Shown: positions 17,230 through 26,499 of the stretch, in pieces
How positions within the stretch are numbered: the stretch's first letter is position 1
How the letters are laid out: each line of letters begins with the position of its first letter
From: Rhodospirillaceae bacterium UBA1479
Lineage (GTDB): Bacteria > Pseudomonadota > Alphaproteobacteria > Rhodospirillales > Casp-alpha2
Reading direction: 5' to 3'
NCBI GenBank assembly: GCA_002325375.1
Contig: DCRZ01000002.1
Location: 859,198-923,197, forward strand
DNA length: 64,000 bases
Made by a program: the position numbers and the translations under genes
The notes under the pieces: model-generated
The model's input: only the letters and a program-made list of their open reading frames with translations
Databases searched by the model: none
What the model was told of the DNA's origin: nothing

Positions 17230-19170
17230 ATGGCATTGCTGCAGATTCACGAGCCCGGTGAGACCCCGGCCCCCCACGAAGACGACACTAACGTCGCCGT
17301 CGGCATCGACCTGGGCACCACCAATTGCGTGACCGCCGTTGTTGTCGACGGCAAGGCGGAAGTCCTGCGTGACGAGGACGGACAGGCCCTGGTGCCTTCC
17401 GTCGTCGCCTATGCGCCCGACGGTTCCCCCATCGTCGGCGGATTGGCGAAAAGCCTGATCGCCATGCGTCCGGACAGCGTCGTCAGCTCCATCAAACGTC
17501 TGATGGGTCGCGGCATCGACGACATCAAGGCGGTGGCCGGTCATCTGCCGTTCCAGGTCGAACCGTCGGAAGACGGCGCCGCCATGGTGCGCATCAACGT
17601 CGGCGGCCACAAATTGACGCCGGTGGAGATTTCCAGCCACATCCTGACGGCCCTGAAGGAACGGGCCGAGGGCGTGCTCGACCGCGAGGTCACCCGTGCC
17701 GTCATCACCGTGCCCGCCTATTTCGACGACGCGGCGCGCACGGCGACCAAGGACGCGGCTAGGCTGGCGGGGCTTGAGGTTCTGCGCCTAGTCAACGAAC
17801 CGACAGCGGCGGCCCTGGCCTATGGCCTGGATAAGGAGGCCGAAGGCCTTTACGCCGTTTACGATCTGGGCGGTGGGACTTTCGACATCTCGCTGCTGCG
17901 GATGGAAAAGGGCGTGTTCCAGGTGTTGGCGACAAGCGGCGACGCGGCGCTTGGCGGCGACGATTTCGACCACGCCATCGCCGAACACTTCCTCAAGGAC
18001 TGGACCGGCGAAACGCCGGGTGCCGGCGCCGTCAAGCAGGCCATCGCCATCGCCCGCCAGGTCAAGGAAGACCTCAGCACGGCCGACAGCGGCACCTGGG
18101 CCCTGGACCTGGGCGGCGAACAGCAATCGTTCTCCCTCGACCGTGCGGCCTTCGAAGAATTGATCACGCCCCTGGTTGCCCGCACCCTCAGCATCTGCGA
18201 GGACGTTCTGGACGACGCCGATGTCACACCGGACGACGTCAAGGGCGTGGTTCTGGTCGGTGGCTCGACCCGCGTTCCCCTGGTCCGCAAGAAGGTTGCC
18301 GAGCTGTTCGGGCGCGAGCCGCTTGCCGATATCGACCCGGACGAGGTCGTCGCCGTGGGCGCCGCATTGCAGGCCGAGGCCTTGACCGTGGGTTCGGACA
18401 CCTTGCTGCTTGATGTCACGCCCCTGTCCCTCGGGATTGAGACCATGGGCGGGCTGACGGAAAAGATCATCCCCCGCAACACGCCGATCCCGGTCGCCAA
18501 GGCCCAGGAATTCACGACCTATCAGGACGGGCAGACCGCCATGGCCGTGCATGTGGTTCAGGGCGAGCGGGAAATGGTCGACCAGAACCGCTCCCTGGCG
18601 CGCTTCACCCTGCGCGGCATTCCGCCCATGGTCGCGGGCGCGGCGCGCATCCGTGTGACCTATGCGGTGGACGCCGACGGCCTGATGACCGTCAGTGCCC
18701 GCGAGGAAACCACCGGCACGGAGCAGAGCATCGAGGTCAAGCCGTCCTATGGGCTGTCCGAGGACGAGATGTCGCAGATGCTTTACGACAGCATGAAGAA
18801 TGCCAAGGAAGACATGACGCAGCGTCTGATCGCCGAGGCACGGGTCGAGGCCGGCCGTGCCCTGGGCGCGGTCAAGGCCGCGATGGAGATCGACGGCGAT
18901 CTGTTGGACGATGGCGAGCGCACGGAAATCACCGCGCTTTTGGCGGCGACGGAGGCGGCGATCGCCGGCGACGACCGTGACGCGATTAACGCTGTTGTCG
19001 AGAAATTGGAAGAAGGCACGCGATCCTTCGCCGAAAAACGCATGGACCGCGGCATCCGCGCGGCCCTGCGCGGTGTCGAGGTCGACCGCCTGGATGAGGC
19101 CGCCCACGAACGGGACGATGTCGTGCGCGATTACAACCATGCGCGCAAGTCCGCCGACGTCGGCGACTGA
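17230..19170 (+). CDS. hscA: Hsp70-class chaperone HscA
   Basis: Specialised Hsp70 that with HscB releases the cluster from IscU. The nucleotide-binding domain has GIDLGTTNCVTAVV (about residue 27), YDLGGGTFDISLLR and VLVGGSTRVPLVRKK; the substrate-binding domain follows (LLDVTPLSLGIETMGG). At 646 residues it is somewhat longer than E. coli HscA because of an N-terminal lead of about 20 residues and extra C-terminal helices. It starts three bases after the hscB stop, so translation is probably coupled. Confidence 0.97.
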   Translation: MALLQIHEPGETPAPHEDDTNVAVGIDLGTTNCVTAVVVDGKAEVLRDEDGQALVPSVVAYAPDGSPIVGGLAKSLIAMRPDSVVSSIKRLMGRGIDDIKAVAGHLPFQVEPSEDGAAMVRINVGGHKLTPVEISSHILTALKERAEGVLDREVTRAVITVPAYFDDAARTATKDAARLAGLEVLRLVNEPTAAALAYGLDKEAEGLYAVYDLGGGTFDISLLRMEKGVFQVLATSGDAALGGDDFDHAIAEHFLKDWTGETPGAGAVKQAIAIARQVKEDLSTADSGTWALDLGGEQQSFSLDRAAFEELITPLVARTLSICEDVLDDADVTPDDVKGVVLVGGSTRVPLVRKKVAELFGREPLADIDPDEVVAVGAALQAEALTVGSDTLLLDVTPLSLGIETMGGLTEKIIPRNTPIPVAKAQEFTTYQDGQTAMAVHVVQGEREMVDQNRSLARFTLRGIPPMVAGAARIRVTYAVDADGLMTVSAREETTGTEQSIEVKPSYGLSEDEMSQMLYDSMKNAKEDMTQRLIAEARVEAGRALGAVKAAMEIDGDLLDDGERTEITALLAATEAAIAGDDRDAINAVVEKLEEGTRSFAEKRMDRGIRAALRGVEVDRLDEAAHERDDVVRDYNHARKSADVGD

Positions 19171-19193
19171 CGGAACGAGGAACGAAAAAAATC

Positions 19194-19544
19194 ATGACAA
19201 AGATGTTCAAAATGACGTTCGTGCTGCCCGACGGCACGCCCAAGGAAGTCGACGCACCGGAAGGCCTGTCCGTCCTTGAGGTCGCGCACCGCAACGGCAT
19301 CGACCTGGAGGGCGCCTGCGAAGGCTCGCTTGCCTGTTCGACCTGCCATGTGGTTGTCGATCCGGCTTTCTACGCCAAGCTGGATGAGGCGAGCGAGAAC
19401 GAAGAGGACATGCTCGACCTTGCGTTCGGGCTGACCCATACCTCGCGCCTCGGCTGCCAGATTGTCATGAGCGAGGACCTGGACGGCCTCAAGGTGACCC
19501 TGCCGAAGGCGACCCGAAACATGATGGTCGACCGCAAGGTCTGA
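19194..19544 (+). CDS. fdx: Adrenodoxin-type [2Fe-2S] ferredoxin of the isc system
   Basis: Supplies electrons for cluster assembly on IscU. In 116 residues the four ligands are Cys42, Cys48 and Cys51 (ACEGSLACSTCHVVV) and Cys88 (RLGCQIVMSEDLDGL), the C-x5-C-x2-C...C pattern of adrenodoxin/Isc ferredoxins. An acidic helix (DEASENEEDMLDL) matches the interaction helix of the family. It is 23 bases after hscA. A perfect-armed palindromic repeat begins two bases after its stop. Confidence 0.96.
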   Translation: MTKMFKMTFVLPDGTPKEVDAPEGLSVLEVAHRNGIDLEGACEGSLACSTCHVVVDPAFYAKLDEASENEEDMLDLAFGLTHTSRLGCQIVMSEDLDGLKVTLPKATRNMMVDRKV

Positions 19545-19546
19545 CC

Positions 19547-19588
19547 CGCAAATCCCGAGCGGCCTTTGGGGCGCGACGACGATTTGCG
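19547..19588. repeat. Dispersed palindromic element, copy 1
   Basis: A 42-base element with 8-base inverted ends (CGCAAATC...GATTTGCG) and inner conserved blocks CCCGAG and CGACGAC. A second copy is at 34595-34639 with the same arms and blocks. It sits two bases after the fdx stop and 44 bases before iscX, so in mRNA it would form a hairpin inside the operon. Confidence 0.8.
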
Positions 19589-19632
19589 TAAATCAATAAG
19601 CTCAGCTAGGGCAAGCTGTCAGGGAGGAAAAC

Positions 19633-19833
19633 ATGGGACTGCGCTGGACCGACACCATCGACATCGCCATCGAACTGGAAGAGGCTCATCCCGACGCGGA
19701 TGTGGTCAACCTGCGGTTCACGGACCTGTGGAAATGGGTTCAGGAACTGCCTGGCTTCGACGACGATCCGCAGAAATCTAACGAGAAGGTTCTGGAGGCC
19801 ATCCAGATGGCCTGGCTTGACGAGCGGGATTGA
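19633..19833 (+). CDS. iscX: Fe-S assembly protein IscX
   Basis: A 66-residue acidic protein (MGLRWTDTIDIAIELEEA at the start, WKWVQELPGFDD in the middle, EAIQMAWLDERD at the end) typical of IscX/YfhJ, which binds IscS and iron and modulates cysteine desulfurase activity. GGGAGGAAAAC precedes the ATG. It is the last gene of the isc operon; its stop is three bases from the stop of the convergent histidine kinase. Confidence 0.95.
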   Translation: MGLRWTDTIDIAIELEEAHPDADVVNLRFTDLWKWVQELPGFDDDPQKSNEKVLEAIQMAWLDERD

Positions 19834-19836
19834 CCG

Positions 19837-21489
19837 TCAGCCGCTTTCCATGACCCGAAGCCGCGCCGCTGGAAAGCGGACGGTGACCGCCGTCCCTTTG
19901 CCGGGTTTGCTGTCCAGTTCCAACGTGCCGTCGTGCATTTCCGCCAGGTTCTTGACCAGCGGCAACCCCAGGCCGACGCCCTTGAAACGTCTGGCAAAGG
20001 GGCCTTCGGCCTGGCCGAAGGGGCTGAGAACCTTTTCCCAATCCTTTTCGGCGATGCCGATACCCGTATCAGAGACACGGACGAGCAGGCCGCCTTCGGC
20101 GGTTTTTTCAAGATCGACCCGCACGGTGCCGTCGTCGGGCGTGAATTTGATCGCGTTCGACATCAGATTGATGACGATCTGACGCAACCGCCGCTCGTCG
20201 CCCATGAACGGAGGCATCGTTGCCAAGTGGGCTTCCAAGGTGATGTTCGCCTGTTTGGCCTCTTCCTCCATCAAGGTGACGCAGGCTTCGACCGCGGCGC
20301 CGATGTCGAAAGTTTCCTCCTGGAACTGGATTTCTCCGGCCTCGATCAGGGAAATGTCCAATACGTCGTTGATGAGTTCCAGCAGGTGGCGGCCCGAGTG
20401 TTTGATGTTGGCGATATATTCGGCATATTTCTCGTTGCCCAGGGGGCCGAGGGTGCCCATGCCGATGAGTTCCGAATATCCGATGATCGAATTCAGCGGC
20501 GTACGGAACTCGTGGCTCATGTTGGCGAGGAATTCGGTCTTGGCGCGGTTGGCGCGTTCGGCCGCTTCCTTGGCATGGGCCAGATCCCGTTCCGCGCGCC
20601 ATTGCTTGGTGATGTTGCGCCCCGTGCCGCGATAGCCCTTGAAGGCACCGTCCTTGTCGTAGACGGGCTTGCCACTGATCGCCAGATAGTTGACCTCGCC
20701 GTCGGGGCGGACGCGGGAATGGATGAAATCGCGGAACGAGCGATGGGCCTCCAGGTCGGCGATATGGCTTTTCCAGGGTTCTTCGTCCGGGTTGTCCCAA
20801 AGGGATTCCCGGCGCGACCGGCCCAATAGCTGTTCCGGGCGCACGCCCGACGCCCAGTAGAAGCGGTCTGAGAAATAGGAGAACCGCAGGTTCTCGTCCA
20901 TTTCCCACAGCCAATCCTGGGATGCCTCGGCGAAATCGCGGAACCGTTCCTCGTTCTCACGCAGGGCCGTGGTGACGGCGATCCATTCACTGACGTCGCG
21001 GCGGATGGTCAGGATGCCGCCGTCCTGCAGGCGGTATTCCATGAGTTCGTACCAGATGCCGTTGGCGAACCGGTGTGCCGGCAGGCCCATGGCATTGCGG
21101 TGACGGTCCAGGCGAATGCGGATGAATTCCTCCTCGCGGCCGACCGCCTGGTCGATCAGGCCGCGATCCGTGTGGGCGCGGACCAGGTCCTCAAACACGG
21201 CACCCGGGACATAGATCGCCTTCAAGTCCTCGGGCAGATATCGCAGATAGGCCTTGTTGACGAAAACCAGGCGGTCCTCGGCATCGTAGACCACGACCCC
21301 GTCATCGACCCGTTCCAGGGCGTCGATCAGGGCGGGAACGGTCTGTGCGGTAGGGCCGCCCGTGGCCGGCAACGGGATGTTTTGCGAACGGGCATGGGCG
21401 CGCAGCTGCGCAAGCTCGGCCTCCAGAGCCTCGACCCTGGCGATCAATGCGCTTTCCGTTAGGCTTTGCGGCTCTTTCTTCCCCGGCAT
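19837..21489 (-). CDS. PAS-domain sensor histidine kinase
   Basis: A 550-residue cytoplasmic-looking kinase without clear membrane segments. It starts with a short coiled coil (residues 10-35), followed by PAS-like regions (DALERVDDGVVVYDAEDRLV; then FRDFAEASQDWLWEMDENLR with a PAC-like YRGTGRNITKQ), a HisKA domain with the phospho-accepting His326 in SHEFRTPLNSIIGYSELIG, and an HATPase domain (LMSNAIKFTPDDG, DTGIGIAEKDWEKVLSPFGQ, GVGLGLPLVKNLAEMH). No receiver domain is attached and no response regulator is adjacent, so the partner is unknown. The first PAS region speaks of a soluble or redox-linked input, but this is only inference. Confidence 0.9.
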   Translation of the reverse strand: MPGKKEPQSLTESALIARVEALEAELAQLRAHARSQNIPLPATGGPTAQTVPALIDALERVDDGVVVYDAEDRLVFVNKAYLRYLPEDLKAIYVPGAVFEDLVRAHTDRGLIDQAVGREEEFIRIRLDRHRNAMGLPAHRFANGIWYELMEYRLQDGGILTIRRDVSEWIAVTTALRENEERFRDFAEASQDWLWEMDENLRFSYFSDRFYWASGVRPEQLLGRSRRESLWDNPDEEPWKSHIADLEAHRSFRDFIHSRVRPDGEVNYLAISGKPVYDKDGAFKGYRGTGRNITKQWRAERDLAHAKEAAERANRAKTEFLANMSHEFRTPLNSIIGYSELIGMGTLGPLGNEKYAEYIANIKHSGRHLLELINDVLDISLIEAGEIQFQEETFDIGAAVEACVTLMEEEAKQANITLEAHLATMPPFMGDERRLRQIVINLMSNAIKFTPDDGTVRVDLEKTAEGGLLVRVSDTGIGIAEKDWEKVLSPFGQAEGPFARRFKGVGLGLPLVKNLAEMHDGTLELDSKPGKGTAVTVRFPAARLRVMESG

Positions 21490-21597
21490 CCCGGCCTCTT
21501 AGACCTGCTTAGGGCGGAATTCGTGTGTAACCTATTTGCAGACCGAATGACATAGACCGATAGTGCAGGTCGACGTTCCAGTTGATGAGGGGGTTTC

Positions 21598-22365
21598 ATG
21601 TCGCTAAGCGAGACCATGTTGTTTAACACGTCCATTCCGCTGCTGGATGCCCTGGCGCTCGCCTGGTTTCTCGCCGGGGCGACGCTTTATACGGCGCTCG
21701 CCGACCAAATCGCCTGGGGCAAGCGGCCGATGGCGGTCGTGCTGCACGACTATCGTCTGCGCTGGATGGAACGCATGTTGGAGCGTGACAATCGCATGGC
21801 CGACGTGCAGATCGTCAATTCCTACATCCGGTCAGGCAGTCTGTTCATTTCCACCACGTTGTTGGTATTGGCCGGGATCGTGGCCTTGCTGGGCCAGATC
21901 GAGGATCTGCGCGTCATCATCCATGACGTGTCCATGGCCCAGCCGGCATCCCGGCGGCTGATGGAATTTCGCGTGTTCATCCTGGTGCTGGTGTTCGTCT
22001 ATGCCTTCTTCAAATTCGCCTGGTGCCTGCGCCAGTTCAATTACACCCTGGTGATGATCGGCGCGGCCCCCCAAGCGGGGCAATGCGATGCCGCGATCAC
22101 GGCCCAGTTCCCGCCCCGCGCGGCGACGATCCTGTCGCGCGCCCAGGACAACTTCAACCGGGGGCTCCGGTCTTACTATTTCGCCTTGGCGCTGCTGCCC
22201 TGGTTCATTCATCCGCTGATGCTGTTCGGCACCACGGTCTGGGTTCTGCTGGTGCTTTATCGCCGGGATTTCCGCTCCGTCACGCTGAAGACCCTCGATG
22301 AACTGGGTGCGGCCGATGACGCGGCGGCGGACACCAGGGGGCCGCGCATGCCCCCGGCGGCCTAG
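21598..22365 (+). CDS. DUF599 membrane protein
   Basis: A 255-residue integral membrane protein with about four hydrophobic segments and the DUF599 pattern (YRLRWMERMLERDNRMADVQ, NSYIRSGSLFISTTLLVL). No function is established for the family. It lies 54 bases before mnmA on the same strand and starts after GAGGGGG; it may share its promoter region with the divergent kinase gene. Confidence 0.85.
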   Translation: MSLSETMLFNTSIPLLDALALAWFLAGATLYTALADQIAWGKRPMAVVLHDYRLRWMERMLERDNRMADVQIVNSYIRSGSLFISTTLLVLAGIVALLGQIEDLRVIIHDVSMAQPASRRLMEFRVFILVLVFVYAFFKFAWCLRQFNYTLVMIGAAPQAGQCDAAITAQFPPRAATILSRAQDNFNRGLRSYYFALALLPWFIHPLMLFGTTVWVLLVLYRRDFRSVTLKTLDELGAADDAAADTRGPRMPPAA

Positions 22366-22418
22366 ATGCCTTGCGCGGGTGCCTTGTTTCCCCCGGCGAA
22401 AGCCCTATATTCCGCCCC

Positions 22419-23534
22419 ATGAGTACTCCCGTGATCGATCTGGCCCTGGGTAAGAATCCTAAGGACACCCGCGTCGTCGTCGCCATGTCTGGCGGCGTCG
22501 ACAGCTCGACCGCGGCCGCGCTCGTGCGGGAAGCGGGCTATGACGTGGTCGGCATGACCATGCAGCTATATGACCAGGGCGAGCCCAGCCCGGGGCAGAA
22601 GACCTGTTGCGCCGGCAAGGATATCTTCGACGCGCGGCGTGTCGCCGATCAATTGGGCTTTCCCCATTACGTCCTGAACTACGAAAGCCGGTTCAAGGAC
22701 CAGGTCATGGACGATTTCGCCGACACCTACCTGCGCGGCGAAACGCCCATTCCCTGCGTGCGCTGCAATCAGACGGTGAAGTTCAAGGACATGCTGGGCC
22801 AGGCCAAAGAGCTGGGCGCCGACGCCCTGGTCACCGGCCATTACGTGCGCCGTGTGCAGGGGGCGGCGGGGTCCGAGCTGCACCGCGCCGCCGACGCGTC
22901 CAAGGACCAGAGCTACTTCCTGTTCGCCACCACGGGCGCGCAGTTGGATTTTCTGCGCTTCCCGCTGGGCGGCATGGACAAGGCGGAAACCCGCGCCCAT
23001 GCGACGCGCCTGGGCTTGGCCGTGGCCGATAAACCGGAAAGCATGGACATCTGTTTCGTGCCCGACGGCAATTATGCGCGCATCGTCGAACGCCTGCGCC
23101 CGGAAGCCCACGATCCCGGCGACATCGTCGATCAGGCGGGCACCGTTCTGGGCCGCCACGACGGCATCATCCATTTCACTGTCGGCCAGCGAAAAGGCAT
23201 CGGTATTGGCGGGATGGGTGATCCGCTTTACGTGCTGCGCCTGGAGCCCGAAACCCGGCGCGTCGTCGTCGGGCCCAAGGCGGCCCTGGGCCGGGAAAGC
23301 CTGAACGTGCACGAGGTTAATTGGCTGGGCGACGGCCCCTTGCGGGCCAAGGTGCATCGGGTCGAGGTCAAGATCCGCTCCATGTTCAAGCCCGTGGCGG
23401 CCACCCTGTTCGGCACCGGCGACGATACGGCCGCCGTGACGTTCGATGCACCCCAGAACGGCGTGGCGCCCGGTCAGGCCTGCGTGTTCTATCAAGGTGA
23501 CCGCGTTCTCGGCGGTGGCTGGATCGCGCGCTAG
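22419..23534 (+). CDS. mnmA: tRNA-specific 2-thiouridylase MnmA
   Basis: Thiolates U34 of Lys, Glu and Gln tRNAs using sulfur passed on from IscS. The start at ATG 22419 gives 371 residues, matching the family; the upstream frame is not conserved. The PP-loop SGGVDSS is at about residues 24-30, the first catalytic cysteine is in PCVRCNQTVKF, and the second in GQACVFYQGDRVLGGGWI. Its place a short distance from the isc operon, and the presence of mnmC at 55.6 kb and a tRNA-Gln gene nearby, make the wobble-uridine pathway well represented in this window. Confidence 0.97.
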   Translation: MSTPVIDLALGKNPKDTRVVVAMSGGVDSSTAAALVREAGYDVVGMTMQLYDQGEPSPGQKTCCAGKDIFDARRVADQLGFPHYVLNYESRFKDQVMDDFADTYLRGETPIPCVRCNQTVKFKDMLGQAKELGADALVTGHYVRRVQGAAGSELHRAADASKDQSYFLFATTGAQLDFLRFPLGGMDKAETRAHATRLGLAVADKPESMDICFVPDGNYARIVERLRPEAHDPGDIVDQAGTVLGRHDGIIHFTVGQRKGIGIGGMGDPLYVLRLEPETRRVVVGPKAALGRESLNVHEVNWLGDGPLRAKVHRVEVKIRSMFKPVAATLFGTGDDTAAVTFDAPQNGVAPGQACVFYQGDRVLGGGWIAR

Positions 23535-23544
23535 GCGGCGCCGT

Positions 23545-24285
23545 TCAGCCCGGCCAGACGATGGCCACGATCATCGATAAACCGGAAAACATCAGCAGCG
23601 CCAGAACGACCTGGTTGAACGAGCTGTCGCCCAGGCGGTTGTAGATTTTGCGCCCGACCCAGGAACCCACGATGGTGGCGGGGAAGGCGATCAGGGCCAC
23701 GCGGCCGACTTCCAGCGTCATGAATCCGCCGATTGCCTGAGTAACCACGGCAAACAGCAGAATGGCCGTGTTGTAGCCTTGGAATACGCCCCGCTTTTCG
23801 TCCTTGGACCAGCCGCGCAGGGTTGCCCAGATGGTCGGCAGCGGCCCGGACAGGCCGGTCAGGCCGCCCAGCACCCCGCCGCCCAGGCCGACGATGGCGT
23901 TGGCAAGCTTGCCGCCCCAGGCGAGCTTGGGCGCCGACCGCTGGGCCAGGGTGAAGGCGCAGTAGAGCACCAGGAAGATTGCGAAGAACAGCTTGAAGCC
24001 GTCGACCGAAACCATCGGCAGGATCAGCGTGCCGAGCGGCACGCCGACCACACCGCCGACGATAAACGGCAAAACGCGCGGCCAGGAGATCGCGTGCCAG
24101 ATCGCGGGCAGGGTGAAGAACTGGGAAATCAGCGAGCAGATGACGACCAGGGGGGCGGCGACCGCCGGTTCGATCACCGTCAGCCAGACCGCCAGCGCCG
24201 TCAGGCCGGTCCCGAACCCGGTCAGCCCCGATACGAAGCCGCCCGCGAGCGCGCCGGCCAGGATGGTGAGTTCCAAAATGCCCAT
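23545..24285 (-). CDS. TauE/SafE-family membrane permease
   Basis: A 246-residue protein with about eight membrane segments and the glycine-rich duplicated motifs of TauE/SafE exporters (LTGFGTGLTALAVWL near the start; GGVLGGLTGLSGPLPTIWATLRGW in the middle, named here by its first half only). The family exports sulfite, sulfoacetate or related organic anions; the substrate here is not known. It is convergent with mnmA at ten bases and lies downstream of the Atm1-type exporter on the same strand, separated by a 108-base gap with an inverted repeat. Confidence 0.85.
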   Translation of the reverse strand: MGILELTILAGALAGGFVSGLTGFGTGLTALAVWLTVIEPAVAAPLVVICSLISQFFTLPAIWHAISWPRVLPFIVGGVVGVPLGTLILPMVSVDGFKLFFAIFLVLYCAFTLAQRSAPKLAWGGKLANAIVGLGGGVLGGLTGLSGPLPTIWATLRGWSKDEKRGVFQGYNTAILLFAVVTQAIGGFMTLEVGRVALIAFPATIVGSWVGRKIYNRLGDSSFNQVVLALLMFSGLSMIVAIVWPG

Positions 24286-24352
24286 GGTGTTCCGTGTCGG
24301 TCGGGGGATGGAGGGGAAGGCTTAATGAGGAACGGGCACGGAATAAAGAGCC

Positions 24353-24378
24353 AATGGTTCGGTTTTGACCGAACCATT
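24353..24378 (-). terminator. Perfect inverted repeat after the ABC exporter gene, weak terminator candidate
   Basis: An 11-base perfect stem (AATGGTTCGGT / ACCGAACCATT) with a 4-base loop, 15 bases past the exporter stop on the minus strand. It is followed by a loose T-rich stretch (CTCTTTATT) rather than a clean T run, so termination is plausible but not certain; a protein-binding palindrome before the TauE/SafE gene is the alternative. Confidence 0.45.
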
Positions 24379-24393
24379 AGGGGACAGGCTGGG

Positions 24394-26277
24394 TTATTCC
24401 GCCGCCGGGTTCTCGGCGGCGGCGCGCACGCTGATTCCTGGGTCGTCGTCGACCAGGGCCTCGCGGGCCTTTTCCTGCTGCTGCTGGCGGGCCCACATGT
24501 CGGCGTAGCGGCCGTTCATCGCCAGCAGGTCCGGGTGACTGCCGCGTTCGACGATGCGTCCCGCTTCCAGCACCAGGATTTCGTCGGCATCGACCACGGT
24601 CGACAGGCGGTGCGCCACGGTCACGGTGGTGCGGTCCTTGGATACGGTCTTCAGGGCCTTGACGATGTCCTGTTCCGTGCGCGAGTCGAGCGCCGAGGTT
24701 GCCTCGTCGAAGATCAGGATCGCCGGCGCCTTCAGCACGGTGCGGGCGATGGCCACGCGTTGCTTCTCGCCGCCGGACAGTTTCAGCCCCCGTTCGCCGA
24801 CCGTGGACTGATAGCCATCGGGCAGGGCCATGATGAAGTCGTGAATCTGCGCCGTGCGGGCCGCACCCTCGACCTCGGCCGGGCTGGCGCCGGGGCGGCC
24901 GTAGGCAATGTTGTAAAATACCGTGTCGTTGAACAGGACCGTGTCCTGAGGGACCATGCCGATGGCGGCGCGCAGGGACACCTGGGTCAGGTCGCGGACG
25001 TCCTGACCGTCGATGGTGATGCGTCCGCCCGAAACGTCATAGAACCGGAACAGCAGGCGCGAGATGGTCGACTTGCCGGAGCCCGAGGGACCGACGATGG
25101 CGACGGTCTTGCCCGCCGGCACGGTGAAGGAAATGTCGTTCAGAACCTCGCGCCGGGCGTCATAGGCGAAGGACACGTTCTCGAACCGCAGTTCGCCACC
25201 CTTGATCGCCAGCGGGACCGCGCCGGGGCTGTCGGCGACTTCGGGATTTTCATCAAGCAGACGGAACATCTGTTCCATGTCGATCAGCGACTGTTTGATC
25301 TCGCGGTAGACGAACCCCAGGAAGTTGAGCGGCATGTACAGCTGGATCAGGTAGGCGTTGACCATGGCGAAGTCGCCGATGGTCATGGTCCCGGCGACCA
25401 CGCCATCCGCCGCCATCCACATGATCATCGTCAGGCCGACGGCGATGATCGCACCCTGGCCGATGTTGAGCAGGGCCAGGGAGGTGTTGGACTTCACCGC
25501 CGCGTCCTCGTAGCGGGCCAGGGCCTTGTCGAAACGCCTGCTTTCGTGGTCCTCGTTGCCGAAGTACTTGACCGTCTCGAAGTTCAGCAGACTGTCGATG
25601 GCCTTGGTGTTGGCCTCGTTGTCGGTGTCGTTCATGGTGCGGCGGAACTGGATGCGCCATTCCGTGACGGCCAGCGTCCAGAAAATGTAGATGCCGATGG
25701 TCAGAAACGCGACCAGGGCCATCCAGATGCCGAACAGGTACCACAGGATGCCGCAGGTCAGGACGACCTCGACCAAGGTCGGCACGATGTTGAACAGCAT
25801 GAAGCGCAGCAGGAATTCGATGCCCTTGGTGCCGCGTTCCACCGCGCGGCTGACGCCGCCGGTCTTGCGGTCCAGGTGAAAGCGCAGGCTGAGCCGGTGC
25901 AGGTGGCGGAAGGTTTTCAGGCCGGCCTGGCGGATGGCGCGCTGGGCGACCTTGGCGAACACGGCATCGCGCAGTTCGCCCAGGGCCTGGGACAGCACGC
26001 GGGCGACGCCGTAGGCGATCAAGGCCATCACCGGCACGGCGATCAGGGCGCCCTGCTTGACGTCCAACGCGTCGATCGTTTGTTTGTAGATATAGGGGAC
26101 GGCGACGCTGGCCCCTTTCGCCGCGGCAAGGAACAGCACGGCGAGAACGACGCGCATGCGCAGCGCAGTCTCCCCGGCGGGCCATAGGTAGGGCGCCAGG
26201 GTCTTGATGGTCTGCCAGTCATTCCGGCGGGGACTGTTGGCGGGGTCAGCGTGATCGCGCCGCATGGGCCGTGTCAT
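24394..26277 (-). CDS. Atm1-type ABC exporter (half transporter)
   Basis: A 627-residue half transporter: six-helix membrane domain (about residues 30-330), then a nucleotide-binding domain with Walker A GPSGSGKST, signature LSGGEKQRVAIAR and Walker B ILIFDEATSALDSR. The wording of the membrane part (WYLFGIWMALVAFLTIGIY, ALLNFETVKYFGNEDHESRR) is that of mitochondrial Atm1 and its alphaproteobacterial relatives, which export glutathione polysulfide or metal-thiol complexes linked to iron-sulfur and heavy-metal balance. Lying a few kilobases from isc and mnmA, this fits a shared sulfur theme. The short C-terminal tail (PGISVRAAAENPAAE) is unremarkable. Confidence 0.88.
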   Translation of the reverse strand: MTRPMRRDHADPANSPRRNDWQTIKTLAPYLWPAGETALRMRVVLAVLFLAAAKGASVAVPYIYKQTIDALDVKQGALIAVPVMALIAYGVARVLSQALGELRDAVFAKVAQRAIRQAGLKTFRHLHRLSLRFHLDRKTGGVSRAVERGTKGIEFLLRFMLFNIVPTLVEVVLTCGILWYLFGIWMALVAFLTIGIYIFWTLAVTEWRIQFRRTMNDTDNEANTKAIDSLLNFETVKYFGNEDHESRRFDKALARYEDAAVKSNTSLALLNIGQGAIIAVGLTMIMWMAADGVVAGTMTIGDFAMVNAYLIQLYMPLNFLGFVYREIKQSLIDMEQMFRLLDENPEVADSPGAVPLAIKGGELRFENVSFAYDARREVLNDISFTVPAGKTVAIVGPSGSGKSTISRLLFRFYDVSGGRITIDGQDVRDLTQVSLRAAIGMVPQDTVLFNDTVFYNIAYGRPGASPAEVEGAARTAQIHDFIMALPDGYQSTVGERGLKLSGGEKQRVAIARTVLKAPAILIFDEATSALDSRTEQDIVKALKTVSKDRTTVTVAHRLSTVVDADEILVLEAGRIVERGSHPDLLAMNGRYADMWARQQQQEKAREALVDDDPGISVRAAAENPAAE

Positions 26278-26499
26278 CCTGAAAAAGAAGTCGGTTCATA
26301 TAGTTGGGTTTGTGCGGGCTGATCGCAAGCAACGATGTCGACTTAAGTCATATAAGGGACGTCGAATAATCCGTGTATAAGCCGGGGCAATTGGACGAAC
26401 AGCAAAATAACGCACCACGAAAACGTGTCTCGGTGTTCAGGTTTTTGTCAGTTTAAGCTGTAGGATTGCCCTAGGGGGCAAAAGTTTGGATAGTGGCCC

